Source: Amycolatopsis nalaikhensis
GTDB taxonomy: Bacteria > Actinomycetota > Actinomycetes > Mycobacteriales > Pseudonocardiaceae
DNA length: 64,000 bases
Assembly (NCBI RefSeq): GCF_030264295.1
Contig: NZ_CP127173.1
Span: forward strand, 6,145,501 to 6,209,500
Reading direction: 5' to 3'
Of this stretch, positions 26,233 through 35,793 are shown one piece after another (the first letter of the stretch is position 1; each line of letters starts with the position of its first letter). The notes beneath the pieces are model-generated. The model was given only the letters and a program-made list of their open reading frames with translations, ran no database searches and was not told where the DNA came from. A program made the translations under genes and the position numbers.

Positions 26233-27312
26233 ATGACCCGTTTCGCTACCAAAGCCGCGGTGCTGACGGCTGTCCTGTTTCCGCTGGTCGGCGCCGGTGT
26301 CGCCGGGGCGCAGAGCCAGGCGGTCGACGAGAAGACCGGCCCGGTCTCCTTCGCGAACATCGCGTCGGTCCGGATCGGCGACGGCCAGCAGGGCGGCGCC
26401 TTGATCACCGAGACCCAGCGCTCCCCGTTGCTGCCCGGCCAGTCGAAGCTCGGCGCCGACCGCGTGTCGGTGCCGAAGGACAACGGCGAACGCACCACCT
26501 TCGGCGGGCACTACCAGATCGATCTCGGCCGCTACACCAACGGCAACCCGTACCCGCCGGGCGTCGCGAGCCGGGACCACAACGTCGTCGCCGCGCTGCA
26601 GGCGACCACCGTGCCCACCGCCGTCGCCGAGACCAACTACGCGTTGCGTGACACCTGGCAGGGTGGCGCCCGGCCCGTCGACAACACGGTGCTCGTGCTC
26701 GAAGGCGCCAAGACGGCCGTCGACTGCACCGGCCCGGGGAAGCTGACCGGCACGTCCACGCTGGCGAAGCTGTGGGTGCGGCAGGGCGGCTCGCTCGGCA
26801 TCGTCCCGATGCCCGGCGGCAATGCCGGTATAGAGCTGAAGAACCTGCGCCTCGGCCCGCCCGGCGACTTCGACAACGCCAGCAAGGACACCACGGTGTC
26901 GGACGTGAAGCTGACCCGCGTCGCGGCGTTCGACCAGCTCATCCGCCAGGACGGCTGGCGCGGTGGTGACTACACGGCCGTCGCCGGCTGGCGCGTCGAG
27001 ATCACCACGCACCTCAAGGACGCGAGTGGTGCCGCGCTGCAGGACGTCAAGACCTCCATCGTGCTGGGTGGCGTGAGCTGCTCGGTGCCGAAGGGCTTCG
27101 TCGCGAAGGCGGGCAACAACGCGGGCGGCGCGACCGCGTCCCAGGCACCGGTGCCGACGCAGGTCCCGGCCGGGTACCTCGGCGCGGCGGCCCCGTCGAC
27201 CGACGGCGACGGCGCCCGCGTCCCGCTCGGCATCGGCTTGCTGTTCGGCGGGGTGTTCTTCGCGGCGGTCGCGGTGCTGCTCGGCAGGCGCCGCAAGTCC
27301 GGGACGGACTAG
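26233..27312 (+). CDS. Secreted, C-terminally anchored protein of unknown function
   Basis: This 359-residue protein has a signal peptide (about 1-28, cleaved after AGVAGAQ), an extracellular region of about 280 residues with only two cysteines, and a C-terminal hydrophobic segment (VPLGIGLLFGGVFFAAVAVLL) followed by GRRRKSGTD. That layout resembles a sortase-anchored surface protein, but no LPXTG-type motif precedes the membrane segment. GGGGAG precedes ATG 26233. The sortase gene starts directly after its stop codon (no gap), so the two are probably functionally linked. I do not recognise the extracellular domain. Confidence 0.75.
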   Translation: MTRFATKAAVLTAVLFPLVGAGVAGAQSQAVDEKTGPVSFANIASVRIGDGQQGGALITETQRSPLLPGQSKLGADRVSVPKDNGERTTFGGHYQIDLGRYTNGNPYPPGVASRDHNVVAALQATTVPTAVAETNYALRDTWQGGARPVDNTVLVLEGAKTAVDCTGPGKLTGTSTLAKLWVRQGGSLGIVPMPGGNAGIELKNLRLGPPGDFDNASKDTTVSDVKLTRVAAFDQLIRQDGWRGGDYTAVAGWRVEITTHLKDASGAALQDVKTSIVLGGVSCSVPKGFVAKAGNNAGGATASQAPVPTQVPAGYLGAAAPSTDGDGARVPLGIGLLFGGVFFAAVAVLLGRRRKSGTD

Positions 27313-27952
27313 GTGCTGCGCACCGGGCTGGCCGCCGTCTCGGCGGCGCTGGCCGTGGCCGCGTTCGCGGCCGGGATCGTGCTGCTGACCTGGCTGCCGC
27401 CGACGGCAACGCAGGCCGCGGCGCCGCCACCGGGGGCGTTGCCGGGGGAGAACGCGGCCCCGGCGGTGCTGCCCGCGGACAGCGAGTCGGCCGAGCAGCA
27501 GCGCCCGGGCACGGTCCGCCTGCCCAGCGGCGCGACGGCGCGCTTGGTCCGCACGGAAGCTCACGGACACGGGCGTGCTCCCGATCCCGCGCGGCCTCGG
27601 CGACGCGGCGTGGTGGGGCGCCAAGCTGGGCGCGGCCCAGGGCACGGCACTGCTGTCCGGCCACGTGAACTGGGAGGGGCGGCGCGGGCCGTTCGACGAG
27701 CTGTGGCGCATGCGAGCGGGTGACGTGGTGAGCGTGGTCGACGCGAACGGCGGCCGCTGGCTGTACCGGGTGGACGAGGTGGTGACGCTCCCGAAGGAGA
27801 GCTTGCCGGAGCAGGCCCCGAAGTGGTTCGCGCAGAACGGCCCGCACCGCCTGGTCCTGGTCACCTGCGGCGGCGATTACGTGGGTGGCACCGAGGGCTA
27901 CGACGAGAACCGCCTGGTCACGGCCGAACTGGTGACGCGCCCCACGGGCTGA
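27313..27952 (+). pseudogene. Class F-like sortase, disrupted by a +1 frameshift
   Basis: The gene encodes an N-terminal membrane anchor, a Pro-rich linker and a sortase catalytic domain with His in LLSGHVNW, Cys in VLVTCGGDYV and Arg in YDENRLVTAEL. The frame opened at GTG 27313 does not reach the catalytic part. At 27554-27562 (CGGAAGCTC) the reading must move by +1 to restore KLTDTGVLPIPRGLG and the rest. Removing one A there would give an intact protein of 212 residues. Alignment with the neighbouring paralogue confirms that exactly one codon position absorbs the four bases. The gene abuts the secreted-protein gene. It is a pseudogene, a sequencing error or a recoded gene. Confidence 0.8.
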
Positions 27953-28031
27953 TCGACTTCGGTGCAACCTCCTTCCCGCGCCGCGGCATGAGTGCCTGTG
28001 CACCAGCCACGGACCGAAGGAGCACGCGCAC

Positions 28032-28683
28032 ATGCAGGACCAGAACCCCGCGGAGCCGAAGAAGGGCACCGGCCGCTGGTGGATCGTCGGGGTCGCCGGG
28101 GCGTTCGTGGTCGCCGCCCTCGTGGCGACCCTGCTCATCTTCACTGGAAAGGATGAACCCGCGGTCGCGAACGGGACCGGCGCGCCCGTCCCGGCGAGCG
28201 AATCGGCCGCACAGGGCACCCCGGTGGACACCGGTCAGGCCCCCGCGACCCTCGCCCTCCCCGGCGGCGGCACCGCGAAGCTCGTCCAGGAAGACCTCGA
28301 CGCCAACGGTGCCCTCAAGATCCCCGAAGGCCTCGACGAAGCCGCCTGGTGGGGCGCCAAGCTGGGCGCCGACCACGGCGTCGCCCTGCTCTCCGGGCAC
28401 GTGAACTGGAAGGGCAAGAAAGGGCCCTTCACCGAGCTTTGGCAGGTCAAACAGGGCCAGGAGGTCAAGCTCACCGACGCCGCGGGCGGCGCCTGGGTCT
28501 ACCGGGTCGACGCCACCGAAACCATCCACAAGTCGGAAGCTCGCCGGCCGCTCCGAGCAGCTCTTCGACCCCGATGGCCCGCACAAGCTGCTGCTCGTCA
28601 CCTGCGGTGGCGAGTACGTCGGGGGCACCGAGGGCTACGAGGACAACCGGGTCGTCACGGCGTCGCTGGTGTCCCGGCCCTAG
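28032..28683 (+). pseudogene. Second class F-like sortase, disrupted by a +1 frameshift at the same 9-mer
   Basis: This paralogue starts at ATG 28032 (MQDQNPAEPKKGTGRWW), with one membrane segment (about 17-37) and a domain containing LLSGHVNW. At 28534-28542 the same CGGAAGCTC sequence breaks the frame; a +1 move restores LAGRSEQLFDPDGPHKLLLVTCGGEYVGG across the break and ends at TAG 28681-28683. Intact, the protein would have 216 residues. As written, the product loses the catalytic Cys and Arg. The break is at a different place in the protein from that of the upstream paralogue, so it was not inherited from a common broken copy. Confidence 0.8.
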
Positions 28684-28766
28684 CCTGCGCGAAAAGCCGT
28701 GGGCCCCGGCGGATACCCTTGACGTTCTAGTCCGATGACCGTCCCCGCATGCTTCCGGAGCGTGGA

Positions 28767-30155
28767 GTGCCCACGAACACCATCGATACCGTAGTCAGCC
28801 TGTGCAAGCGCCGTGGTTTCGTCTTCCCCAGCGGGGAGATCTACGGCGGTACCCGCTCGGCCTGGGACTACGGACCGCTCGGGGTCGAGCTGAAGGACAA
28901 CATCAAGCGCCAGTGGTGGAAGACCGTGGTCCAGGGCCGGGACGACGTCGTCGGCCTCGACTCGTCGGTCATCCTGCCGCGGCAGGTGTGGGTCGCCTCC
29001 GGCCACGTCAACGTCTTCACCGACCCGCTGATCGAGTGCCTCTCGTGCCACAAGCGCTTCCGCGCCGACCAGCTGGCCGAGGAGTACGAAGCGCGCAGCG
29101 GCAAGGCGACCTCCGAGGACGACCTGTCCGACGTCCCGTGCCCCAACTGCGGCACCCGCGGCAAGTACACCGAGCCGCGGGACTTCAACATGATGCTGAA
29201 GACCTACCTCGGCCCGGTCGAGTCCGAGGAGGGCCTGCACTACCTCCGCCCGGAGACCGCGCAGGGCATCTTCGTGAACTTCCTCAACGTCCAGACGACG
29301 TCGCGGAAGAAGCCGCCGTTCGGCATCGGCCAGATCGGCAAGTCCTTCCGCAACGAGATCACGCCCGGCAACTTCATCTTCCGGACCCGCGAGTTCGAGC
29401 AGATGGAGATGGAGTTCTTCGTCGAGCCGGGCGAGGACGAGCGCTGGCACCAGTACTGGATCGACCAGCGCACGGACTGGTACACCGACCTCGGCATCAA
29501 GCCCGAGAACCTGCGCCACTACGAGCACCCGAAGGAAAAGCTCTCCCACTACTCGAAGCGCACCGTCGACATCGAGTACCGGTTCGCGTTCAACGCGGGC
29601 CAGGAGTGGGGCGAGCTGGAAGGCATCGCCAACCGCACCGACTTCGACCTCACCACGCACTCGAACCACTCGGGCGTGGACCTGTCGTTCTTCGACCAGG
29701 CGGCCGGGCAGCGCTACCGCCCGTTCGTCATCGAGCCCGCGGCGGGTGTCGGCCGGTCGATGATGGCCTTCCTCGTCGACGCCTACCACGAGGAGGAGGC
29801 GCCGACCGCGAAGGGCGGCGTCGAGACCCGCGTGGTGCTGAAGCTCGACCCGCGGCTTTCGCCGTTCAAGGTCGCGGTGCTGCCGCTGTCGCGCAACGCC
29901 GACCTGACCCCGAAGGCGAAGGACGTCGCCGCGACGCTGCGTAAGCACTGGAACGTCGACTTCGACGACGCCCAGGCGATCGGCCGCCGCTACCGCCGCC
30001 AGGACGAGATCGGCACGCCGTACTGCGTCACGGTCGACTTCGACTCGCTCGAGGACCAGGCCGTGACGGTGCGCGAGCGCGACACGATGTCGCAGGAGCG
30101 CATCGCCATCGACAAGCTCGAGTCCTACCTGGCGGCCCGCCTCATCGGCTGCTGA
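28767..30155 (+). CDS. glyQS: Glycyl-tRNA synthetase (dimeric type)
   Basis: This 462-residue class II synthetase charges tRNA-Gly. Motif 2 (FRNEITPGNFIFRTREFEQMEMEFF), motif 3 (AAGVGRSMMAFLVDAY) and the zinc-like CxxC pairs (CLSCHKRF...CPNCGTRG) are visible, with a C-terminal anticodon-binding domain. I chose GTG 28767 (MPTNTIDTVVSLCKRRGF), which matches the family start and has GGAG six bases upstream; an ATG at 28749 would add six residues. It lies in the usual place beside smtB-zur. Confidence 0.97.
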   Translation: MPTNTIDTVVSLCKRRGFVFPSGEIYGGTRSAWDYGPLGVELKDNIKRQWWKTVVQGRDDVVGLDSSVILPRQVWVASGHVNVFTDPLIECLSCHKRFRADQLAEEYEARSGKATSEDDLSDVPCPNCGTRGKYTEPRDFNMMLKTYLGPVESEEGLHYLRPETAQGIFVNFLNVQTTSRKKPPFGIGQIGKSFRNEITPGNFIFRTREFEQMEMEFFVEPGEDERWHQYWIDQRTDWYTDLGIKPENLRHYEHPKEKLSHYSKRTVDIEYRFAFNAGQEWGELEGIANRTDFDLTTHSNHSGVDLSFFDQAAGQRYRPFVIEPAAGVGRSMMAFLVDAYHEEEAPTAKGGVETRVVLKLDPRLSPFKVAVLPLSRNADLTPKAKDVAATLRKHWNVDFDDAQAIGRRYRRQDEIGTPYCVTVDFDSLEDQAVTVRERDTMSQERIAIDKLESYLAARLIGC

Positions 30156-30249
30156 CGCACCCGGGGCCCGGGTACCCCTGACACCTGTCACGGTCAGGTC
30201 GTGACGCACGGTCTGGGGTCCCGGGCCGCCCGGGCGGCAGCCTGGAGGC

Positions 30250-31173
30250 ATGGGAGAAACAGAAGTCCAGGCGGGGGCCGCGGTCCACCTGACCGGCCTG
30301 CGCAAGCACTACGGCGACGTCCACGCGGTCGACGGCGTCGACCTGACGATCGCCCCGGGCGAGGTGGTCGCCCTGCTCGGCCCGAACGGGGCCGGCAAGT
30401 CCACCACCGTCGACATGATCCTGGGCCTGACCAGCCCCGACGCCGGTGGCGTCCGCGTCTTCGGGCGCACGCCGCTCGACGCCGTCCGCGCCGGGCTGAT
30501 CGGCGCGATGCTGCAGGGCGGCGCCCTGATGGACGACCTGACCGTCGCCGAGACCGTCGGGATGGTCGCGGCGCTGCACCGCGAGCCGATGCCGGTCGCC
30601 GAGGCGCTGCGCGCCGCCGGGATCGAAGAACTGGCCGACCGCCGCGCGAACAAGCTCTCCGGCGGGCAGAAGCAGCGCGTGCGGTTCGCCGTCGCCCTGG
30701 TCAGCGACCCCGACCTGCTGATCCTCGACGAGCCGACCGCGGCGATGGACGTCGGCACGCGGCGCGAGTTCTGGCAGTCGATGTACTCGTTCACCGAGTC
30801 CGGCCGCACGGTCCTGTTCGCCACGCACTACCTCGAAGAAGCCGAAGAGTTCGCCGACCGGGTGGTGCTGATGCGCCGCGGCCGGGTGGTGGCCGACGGG
30901 AGCGTCGCCGAGGTCCGCGCGCTCGCCGGGGGCCGCACCCTGCGGGCCGCCGTCCCCGGTGCGACCGACGCGCTCATCGCGGCCCTGCCCGGCGTCAAGG
31001 AGTTCGAGCTGCGCGGCGACCGCGTCGCGATCTCCAGCGGCGACTCCGACGCGACGCTGTGGGCGCTCAAGGCCGCCGTCCCGGCCGTGCACGACGTCGA
31101 GATCGGCGCCGTCGGCCTCGAAGGCGCCTTCCTCTCCCTGACCGCCGACGAGACCCCGGAGTCCGTGCGATGA
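30250..31173 (+). CDS. ABC transporter ATP-binding protein
   Basis: This 307-residue ATPase has Walker A GPNGAGKST, the Q-loop, signature LSGGQKQR and Walker B LLILDEPTAAMD, followed by the H-loop FATHYLEE. The C-terminal extension of about 90 residues is typical of DrrA-like drug-export ATPases. Its stop overlaps the start of the ABC-2 permease. With the two-component genes downstream, the layout resembles the B. subtilis lnrJK-lnrLMN lipopeptide/polyene-resistance locus; the exported substrate here is unknown. GGAGG lies very close to ATG 30250 (one base), so the start could be slightly downstream. Confidence 0.92.
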   Translation: MGETEVQAGAAVHLTGLRKHYGDVHAVDGVDLTIAPGEVVALLGPNGAGKSTTVDMILGLTSPDAGGVRVFGRTPLDAVRAGLIGAMLQGGALMDDLTVAETVGMVAALHREPMPVAEALRAAGIEELADRRANKLSGGQKQRVRFAVALVSDPDLLILDEPTAAMDVGTRREFWQSMYSFTESGRTVLFATHYLEEAEEFADRVVLMRRGRVVADGSVAEVRALAGGRTLRAAVPGATDALIAALPGVKEFELRGDRVAISSGDSDATLWALKAAVPAVHDVEIGAVGLEGAFLSLTADETPESVR

Positions 31174-31907
31174 CCACCTACCTGCTCACCGAGATCCGCC
31201 GCAACTTCCGCGCGCCCCGGTTCCTGATCTTCGTCGTCGCGTTCCCGGTGCTGATGTTCCTGTTGCAGGCCAACGTCTTCACCAAGACGAGCGATCCGCA
31301 GCACGCGCAGATCGCCGCCATCATCATGATCAACATGATGACGTTCGGGACATTCGCCGCGGCCAACACCAGCGGCGCCCGGCTCGCACTCGAACGGGCT
31401 CTCGGCTGGCAGCGGCAGCTGCGGCTGACCCCGCTGACCGGCACCGGGTACCTGGCGGGCAAAGGGCTTTCCGGGATGCTGGTCGGGCTGCCCGCGCTGA
31501 TCCTCGTGCCGCTGCTGGCCGTCACGGTCGAGGGCGTGCACCTCGACGCCGCGGGCTGGGTCCGCATCTTCGCCGGCGTCTGGCTGGGCACCATCCCGCT
31601 GGTCCTGCTCGGGCTGCTGATCGGGCAGTTCGGCACGCCCGAGACGATGCAGCCGATCAGCATGATCGTCACCCTCGGCATGGGCTTCCTCGGCGGGCTG
31701 TGGATCCCGCTGGAGGGCATGCCGAACTGGATGCACGACGTCGCCCAGATCATGCCGACCTACTGGGTGCTGCAGGTGGCGCGACCCGCCGTGACCAGCG
31801 ACATGGTGGTCGCCCTGCCCACCGCCGTGGCCGTGCTCGCGGGGTGGACGGTCGTGCTCGGGGCGCTGGTGATCAGGCGTTACCGTAGGGACAGCGCCCG
31901 CGTCTGA
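31170..31907 (+). CDS. ABC-2 type transporter permease
   Basis: This 245-residue membrane protein has six hydrophobic segments and the ABC-2 motif region LGGLWIPLEGMPNWMHDVAQIMPTYWVLQ near its end. It is the membrane half of the exporter encoded with the overlapping ATPase gene. The next gene, a sensor kinase, begins 21 bases later and is probably in the same operon. Confidence 0.9.
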   Translation: MTTYLLTEIRRNFRAPRFLIFVVAFPVLMFLLQANVFTKTSDPQHAQIAAIIMINMMTFGTFAAANTSGARLALERALGWQRQLRLTPLTGTGYLAGKGLSGMLVGLPALILVPLLAVTVEGVHLDAAGWVRIFAGVWLGTIPLVLLGLLIGQFGTPETMQPISMIVTLGMGFLGGLWIPLEGMPNWMHDVAQIMPTYWVLQVARPAVTSDMVVALPTAVAVLAGWTVVLGALVIRRYRRDSARV

Positions 31908-31928
31908 GGGCCGGAGGGGACGAAGAGC

Positions 31929-33125
31929 ATGGCGAGGTCGCCGAGGTTCGGGCTGAACACCCGGGAGGCGTGGTGGGAGGACCCGCCGCGCGGGCGGCAC
32001 GGCGGCGGGCCGGACAAGCTGCGGTGGCCGGTCCTGTCGATCGCGTTCACCCTGCCGTTCCTGATCCCGGTGACGAAGTCGGTGCTGGGCCACGGCCGTC
32101 CGACACCGGCCGTCGTGGCGCTGCTGGTGCTGGTCTACGCGTACGCGGCTTCGTACGCCTTCTTCCCGGTGGTGTTCGACCGCGACCGTCCGGTCCGGTT
32201 CGCCTACTGCGCGGGCATGCTGGCGATGGGCCTCGCGGTGGTCGCCGCGGTCGGCGCCAGCCCCTTCACGCTGCTCTACGGCACCGCGGCGGCGGTGTTC
32301 CTGGTGCCGCCGGCCTGGGTGGTGTTCCTCGACGGCGGCGCGGTGCTGCTGGCCGCCGGGATCATGCTGGTGGCCGGCCGGTTCGGTGAGGACTACGGCG
32401 ACCTGATCACCGTCACCTCGGTGACGCTGGCGATGTTCTTCATGTCCAGCCTGGTCCGCGCGGTCCGGCGGCTGGAGCAGGCCAACGAGGAGATCGCGAC
32501 GCTGGCCGTGACCAACGAACGCCAGCGCGTCGCCCGCGACCTGCACGACCTGCTCGGGCACAGCCTGACCACGATCACCGTCAAGGCGGGGCTGGCCCGG
32601 CGGGTGCTGGAGAGCGCGGGCGACATCCCGCGCGCGGTCGAGGAGATCCGCGAGGTGGAAAGCCTCACGCGCAGCGCGCTTTCCGACGTCCGCGCGACGG
32701 TCTCGGAGTACCGCGAGGTGTCGCTGTCCGCGGAGCTCGTGGGCGCCAGGGCGGCGCTGCGGGCCGCGGAGATCGACGCCGACCTGCCGCACGCCGTCGA
32801 CAACGTCCGGCCGGAGTTCCAGACCACGTTCGGTTACGTGCTGCGCGAGGCCGTCACGAACGTGCTGCGGCACTCCGGGGCCAAGCAGGTCAAGGTGAAG
32901 CTGGGCGTGAACTGGCTGGAGGTCGAGGACGACGGCACGGCCACCGACGTCGTCCCCGGCAACGGCCTGCGCGGGCTCACCGAGCGGCTGGCCGCGGTCG
33001 GGGGCACCGTGGCGGCGTCGGCCCGCCCCGGGGGAGGATTGCTGGTGCGGGCGGAGATCCCGCTGCCGGAACCGCGCGGGGCCGCCCCGGCCGTGCGCGC
33101 CGAAGCCGCGGGAGGACTCGCTTGA
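31929..33125 (+). CDS. DesK/NarX-type sensor histidine kinase
   Basis: This 398-residue kinase has five or six N-terminal hydrophobic segments (about 30-180), the HisKA_3 box RVARDLHDLLGHSLTTITVKAGLA with phosphoacceptor His206, and a C-terminal ATPase domain (REAVTNVLRHSGAKQVKV, GNGLRGLTERLAAVGG). The membrane part has almost no outside loops, so it may sense membrane state or a drug in the bilayer. Its stop overlaps the TTG start of the response regulator. It follows an ABC exporter, which it probably controls. Confidence 0.92.
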   Translation: MARSPRFGLNTREAWWEDPPRGRHGGGPDKLRWPVLSIAFTLPFLIPVTKSVLGHGRPTPAVVALLVLVYAYAASYAFFPVVFDRDRPVRFAYCAGMLAMGLAVVAAVGASPFTLLYGTAAAVFLVPPAWVVFLDGGAVLLAAGIMLVAGRFGEDYGDLITVTSVTLAMFFMSSLVRAVRRLEQANEEIATLAVTNERQRVARDLHDLLGHSLTTITVKAGLARRVLESAGDIPRAVEEIREVESLTRSALSDVRATVSEYREVSLSAELVGARAALRAAEIDADLPHAVDNVRPEFQTTFGYVLREAVTNVLRHSGAKQVKVKLGVNWLEVEDDGTATDVVPGNGLRGLTERLAAVGGTVAASARPGGGLLVRAEIPLPEPRGAAPAVRAEAAGGLA

Positions 33126-33727
33126 TCCGGGTGTTGCTGGCCGACGACCAGGCCATGGTGCGCGGGGCACTGGCCACCGTGCTCGGCCTCGAAAACGACA
33201 TCGAGGTGGTCGGGCAGGTCGGCTCCGGCGACGAGGTGGTGGCCGCCGCGCGCGAGGCGAAGCCCGACGTCGCCCTGCTCGACGTGCAGATGCCGGGCAA
33301 GGACGGGCTCGAGGCGGCGGCCGATCTGCGGGCCGCGCTCCCGTCGTGCCGGGTGATCATCTGCACGACGTTCGGCCGTCCCGGCTACCTGGCCCGCGCG
33401 ATGGCGGCGGGCGCGGCCGGGTTCGTCGTCAAGGACGCGCCGCCGGAGCAGCTCGTCGAAGCCGTCCGCCGGGTCCACAGTGGACTCCGGGTGGTCGACC
33501 CCGCGCTGGCCGCGGAATCACTCGCGACCGGCGCCAGCCCGCTGACCGCGCGGGAGCGGGATGTGCTGCGGGCGGCCGAGGACGGCAGCACGGTGGCCGA
33601 CATCGCGCGGGCGCTGCACCTGTCGGAAGGGACGGTCCGCAACCACCTGTCGGCGGCGATCGGCAAGACCGGGGCGCGCACCCGGGCCGAAGCGGTGCGG
33701 CTCGCCGAGGAGCGCGGCTGGCTCTGA
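33122..33727 (+). CDS. NarL/FixJ (DesR-like) response regulator
   Basis: This 201-residue regulator has a receiver domain with Asp54 in LLDVQMPG and Lys in FVVKDAPPEQL, and a LuxR-type helix-turn-helix (LTARERDVLRAAEDGSTVADIARALHLSEGTVRNHLSAAI, shown here in two overlapping helices). The start is TTG 33122 within the kinase stop, a rare start codon favoured by the overlap. It is the output of the preceding kinase. Confidence 0.92.
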   Translation: MIRVLLADDQAMVRGALATVLGLENDIEVVGQVGSGDEVVAAAREAKPDVALLDVQMPGKDGLEAAADLRAALPSCRVIICTTFGRPGYLARAMAAGAAGFVVKDAPPEQLVEAVRRVHSGLRVVDPALAAESLATGASPLTARERDVLRAAEDGSTVADIARALHLSEGTVRNHLSAAIGKTGARTRAEAVRLAEERGWL

Positions 33728-33750
33728 GCGGCCGGTGGCCTTCTGACAAG

Positions 33751-34413
33751 ATGGGCCGGGTGGGTACCGCTGAACGCACGAAACCGACGCGCGCGAGCTG
33801 GGCGCGCCGGATCGCCTTCGGCACGGTCCTCATGCTGCTCGCGCTCATCGGCGGCACCGCGTTCCGGGTGTGGCAGGTCGCGCGCGAGAACGACCGGACC
33901 CCGGCCGACGTGATCGTTGTACTGGGCGCGGCCCAGTACAACGGCAAGCCGTCGGACATCTACGCCGCGCGGCTGGTCAAGGCCAAGCAGCTCTACGACG
34001 CGGGCGTCGCGAAGACGATCGTCACCGCGGGCGGCAAGAAGGCCGAGGACAACTTCACCGAGGCGCGCGCGGGCCAGCTGTGGCTGACCCGCCACGGCGT
34101 GCCGGCGTCGGCGACGCTGGCCGTCGGCGAGGGCAGCGACACGCTGCGCAGCCTGCGCGCGGTCGCCGTCCAGGTCGAGGCGCGCGACTGGCACACGGCG
34201 GTGCTGGTCAGCGACCCGTGGCACTCGTTCCGGGCCCGGACGATGGCCGACGACCTCGGCCTCGACGCGTGGACCGCGCCGACGCACAGCGGGCCGATCG
34301 TGCAGGAGCGCGTCACGCAGGTGCGCTACATCGTCCGCGAGACGGGCGCGCTGCTGTACTACCGGCTGACGAAGACCCCGGCCGACGACCTGTTCGCCAC
34401 TTTCCTGGGCTGA
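33751..34413 (+). CDS. YdcF/SanA-like DUF218 membrane-anchored protein
   Basis: This 220-residue protein has one N-terminal membrane segment (about 20-40) and a DUF218 domain with DVIVVLGAAQYNGKPSDI, VTAGGKKAEDNFTEA and the conserved SDPWHSFRA. Homologues (SanA, ElyC, YdcF) act in envelope integrity or bind nucleotides; the chemistry is unknown. The start ATG 33751 lacks a clear ribosome binding site; GTG 33760 is an alternative. It stands 33 bases upstream of dgt. Confidence 0.85.
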   Translation: MGRVGTAERTKPTRASWARRIAFGTVLMLLALIGGTAFRVWQVARENDRTPADVIVVLGAAQYNGKPSDIYAARLVKAKQLYDAGVAKTIVTAGGKKAEDNFTEARAGQLWLTRHGVPASATLAVGEGSDTLRSLRAVAVQVEARDWHTAVLVSDPWHSFRARTMADDLGLDAWTAPTHSGPIVQERVTQVRYIVRETGALLYYRLTKTPADDLFATFLG

Positions 34414-34434
34414 GTTTTTGTCGGTGCGGCCGTT

Positions 34435-34440
34435 TACGCT
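34435..34440 (+). promoter_or_regulatory. Likely -10 box of a leaderless dgt transcript
   Basis: TACGCT ends six bases before the GTG start of dgt at 34447, and no ribosome binding site is present. The layout matches the leaderless pattern seen at the HIT, serpin and dnaG genes. Confidence 0.4.
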
Positions 34441-34446
34441 GGTCGG

Positions 34447-35718
34447 GTGGACTACACGGAGCACGACACCGCCCGCCTCCTGCCGGAGCCGCCGAAGGGC
34501 GCGGCGCTGCCCGGCACGCGCGCGGACGGGCGCAGCGCGTTCTCCCGCGACCGCGCGCGCGTGCTGCACTCGGCTGCCCTGCGTCGTCTGGCGGGCAAGA
34601 CCCAGGTGGTCGGGCCGGGGGAGGGCGCGGAGGTCACCGGCGTCCCGCGCACCCGGCTGACGCACTCGCTGGAGGTCGCCCAGATCGGCCGCGGCATCGC
34701 CGAGGAGCTGGGCGCGGACCCGGACCTGGTCGACACGGCGGGGCTGGCGCACGACATCGGGCACCCGCCGTTCGGGCACAACGGCGAGCGCGCGCTCGAT
34801 TCGGTGGCGGAGGCGTGCGGCGGGTTCGAGGGCAACGCGCAGACGATCCGGATCCTGACGAGGCTGGAGCCGAAACTGGTCGGCGAGGACGGCGTCACGG
34901 CCGGGCTCAACCTGACCAGGGCGTGCCTCGACGCGACGACGAAGTACCCGTGGCCGCGCAAGCCCGGCCAGGCGAAGTACGGGGTGTACGCCGACGACAC
35001 CGAGGTGTTCGAGTGGTTCCGCGAAGGCGCCCCGGCGGAGCGGACGTGCTTGGAGGCCCAGATCATGGACTGGGCGGACGACGTGGCGTATTCGGTGCAC
35101 GACGTCGAGGACGGCGTGCTGGCGGGCCGGATCAGGCTCCGGGTGCTGGCGTACCCGGACGAGCGCGCGGCCGTCGCCGAGGCGGCCGCGAAGCACTTCT
35201 CGCACCAATCGGTGTCCACATTGGAGGGAGCGGCGACGGAGCTGCTGTCGTTGCCGGTGGTGGCGGCGCTGGCATCGGCGGCCCCGGACGGTTCACCGGG
35301 CGCGCAGGTGGCGTTGAAGAGGCTGACGAGCGAGCTGGTCGGCCGGTTCACGACCGCGGCGGTCTCCGGCACTCGGGAGAAGTTCGGCGAGGGGCCGTTG
35401 CGCCGGTACGAGGCGCGGTTGTGCGTCCCGGAGCAGGTCGCGGCGGAGGTGGCGCTGTTGAAGGCGCTGGCGTTGCGGTACGTGATGAGCGACCGGCGTC
35501 GGCTGGCGATGCAGGAAGGCCAGCGCGAGCTGCTGGCGGAGCTGGTGCACGCGCTGGCGCGGCGGGCGCCGGAGTCCCTGGACCCGCTGTTCGTCCCGGC
35601 GTGGAACGCGGCCAAAGACGATGCGGGGCTGCTGCGGGTGGTGGTCGACCAGGTCGCATCGCTCACGGACGCGCAGGCGCATGTCTGGTACTCGTGGCAC
35701 GTCACCCGGCTGCATTAG
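34447..35718 (+). CDS. dgt: Deoxyguanosinetriphosphate triphosphohydrolase-like protein
   Basis: This 423-residue HD-domain enzyme hydrolyses dNTPs to deoxynucleosides and triphosphate. The HD residues are visible in RLTHSLEVAQIGRGIA and GLAHDIGHPPFGHNGE, with later DWADDVAYSVHDVED. The start is GTG 34447. In mycobacteria dgt is directly followed by dnaG; here about 11 kb of other genes separate the two. Confidence 0.94.
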   Translation: MDYTEHDTARLLPEPPKGAALPGTRADGRSAFSRDRARVLHSAALRRLAGKTQVVGPGEGAEVTGVPRTRLTHSLEVAQIGRGIAEELGADPDLVDTAGLAHDIGHPPFGHNGERALDSVAEACGGFEGNAQTIRILTRLEPKLVGEDGVTAGLNLTRACLDATTKYPWPRKPGQAKYGVYADDTEVFEWFREGAPAERTCLEAQIMDWADDVAYSVHDVEDGVLAGRIRLRVLAYPDERAAVAEAAAKHFSHQSVSTLEGAATELLSLPVVAALASAAPDGSPGAQVALKRLTSELVGRFTTAAVSGTREKFGEGPLRRYEARLCVPEQVAAEVALLKALALRYVMSDRRRLAMQEGQRELLAELVHALARRAPESLDPLFVPAWNAAKDDAGLLRVVVDQVASLTDAQAHVWYSWHVTRLH

Positions 35719-35793
35719 GGGGTGGTCGAGGGGGCGGAAGCGGACGGGTGCGGCCTGGAAGCGCCTGCGGGCGGGGCGGCCTGGCGAAGCCGC

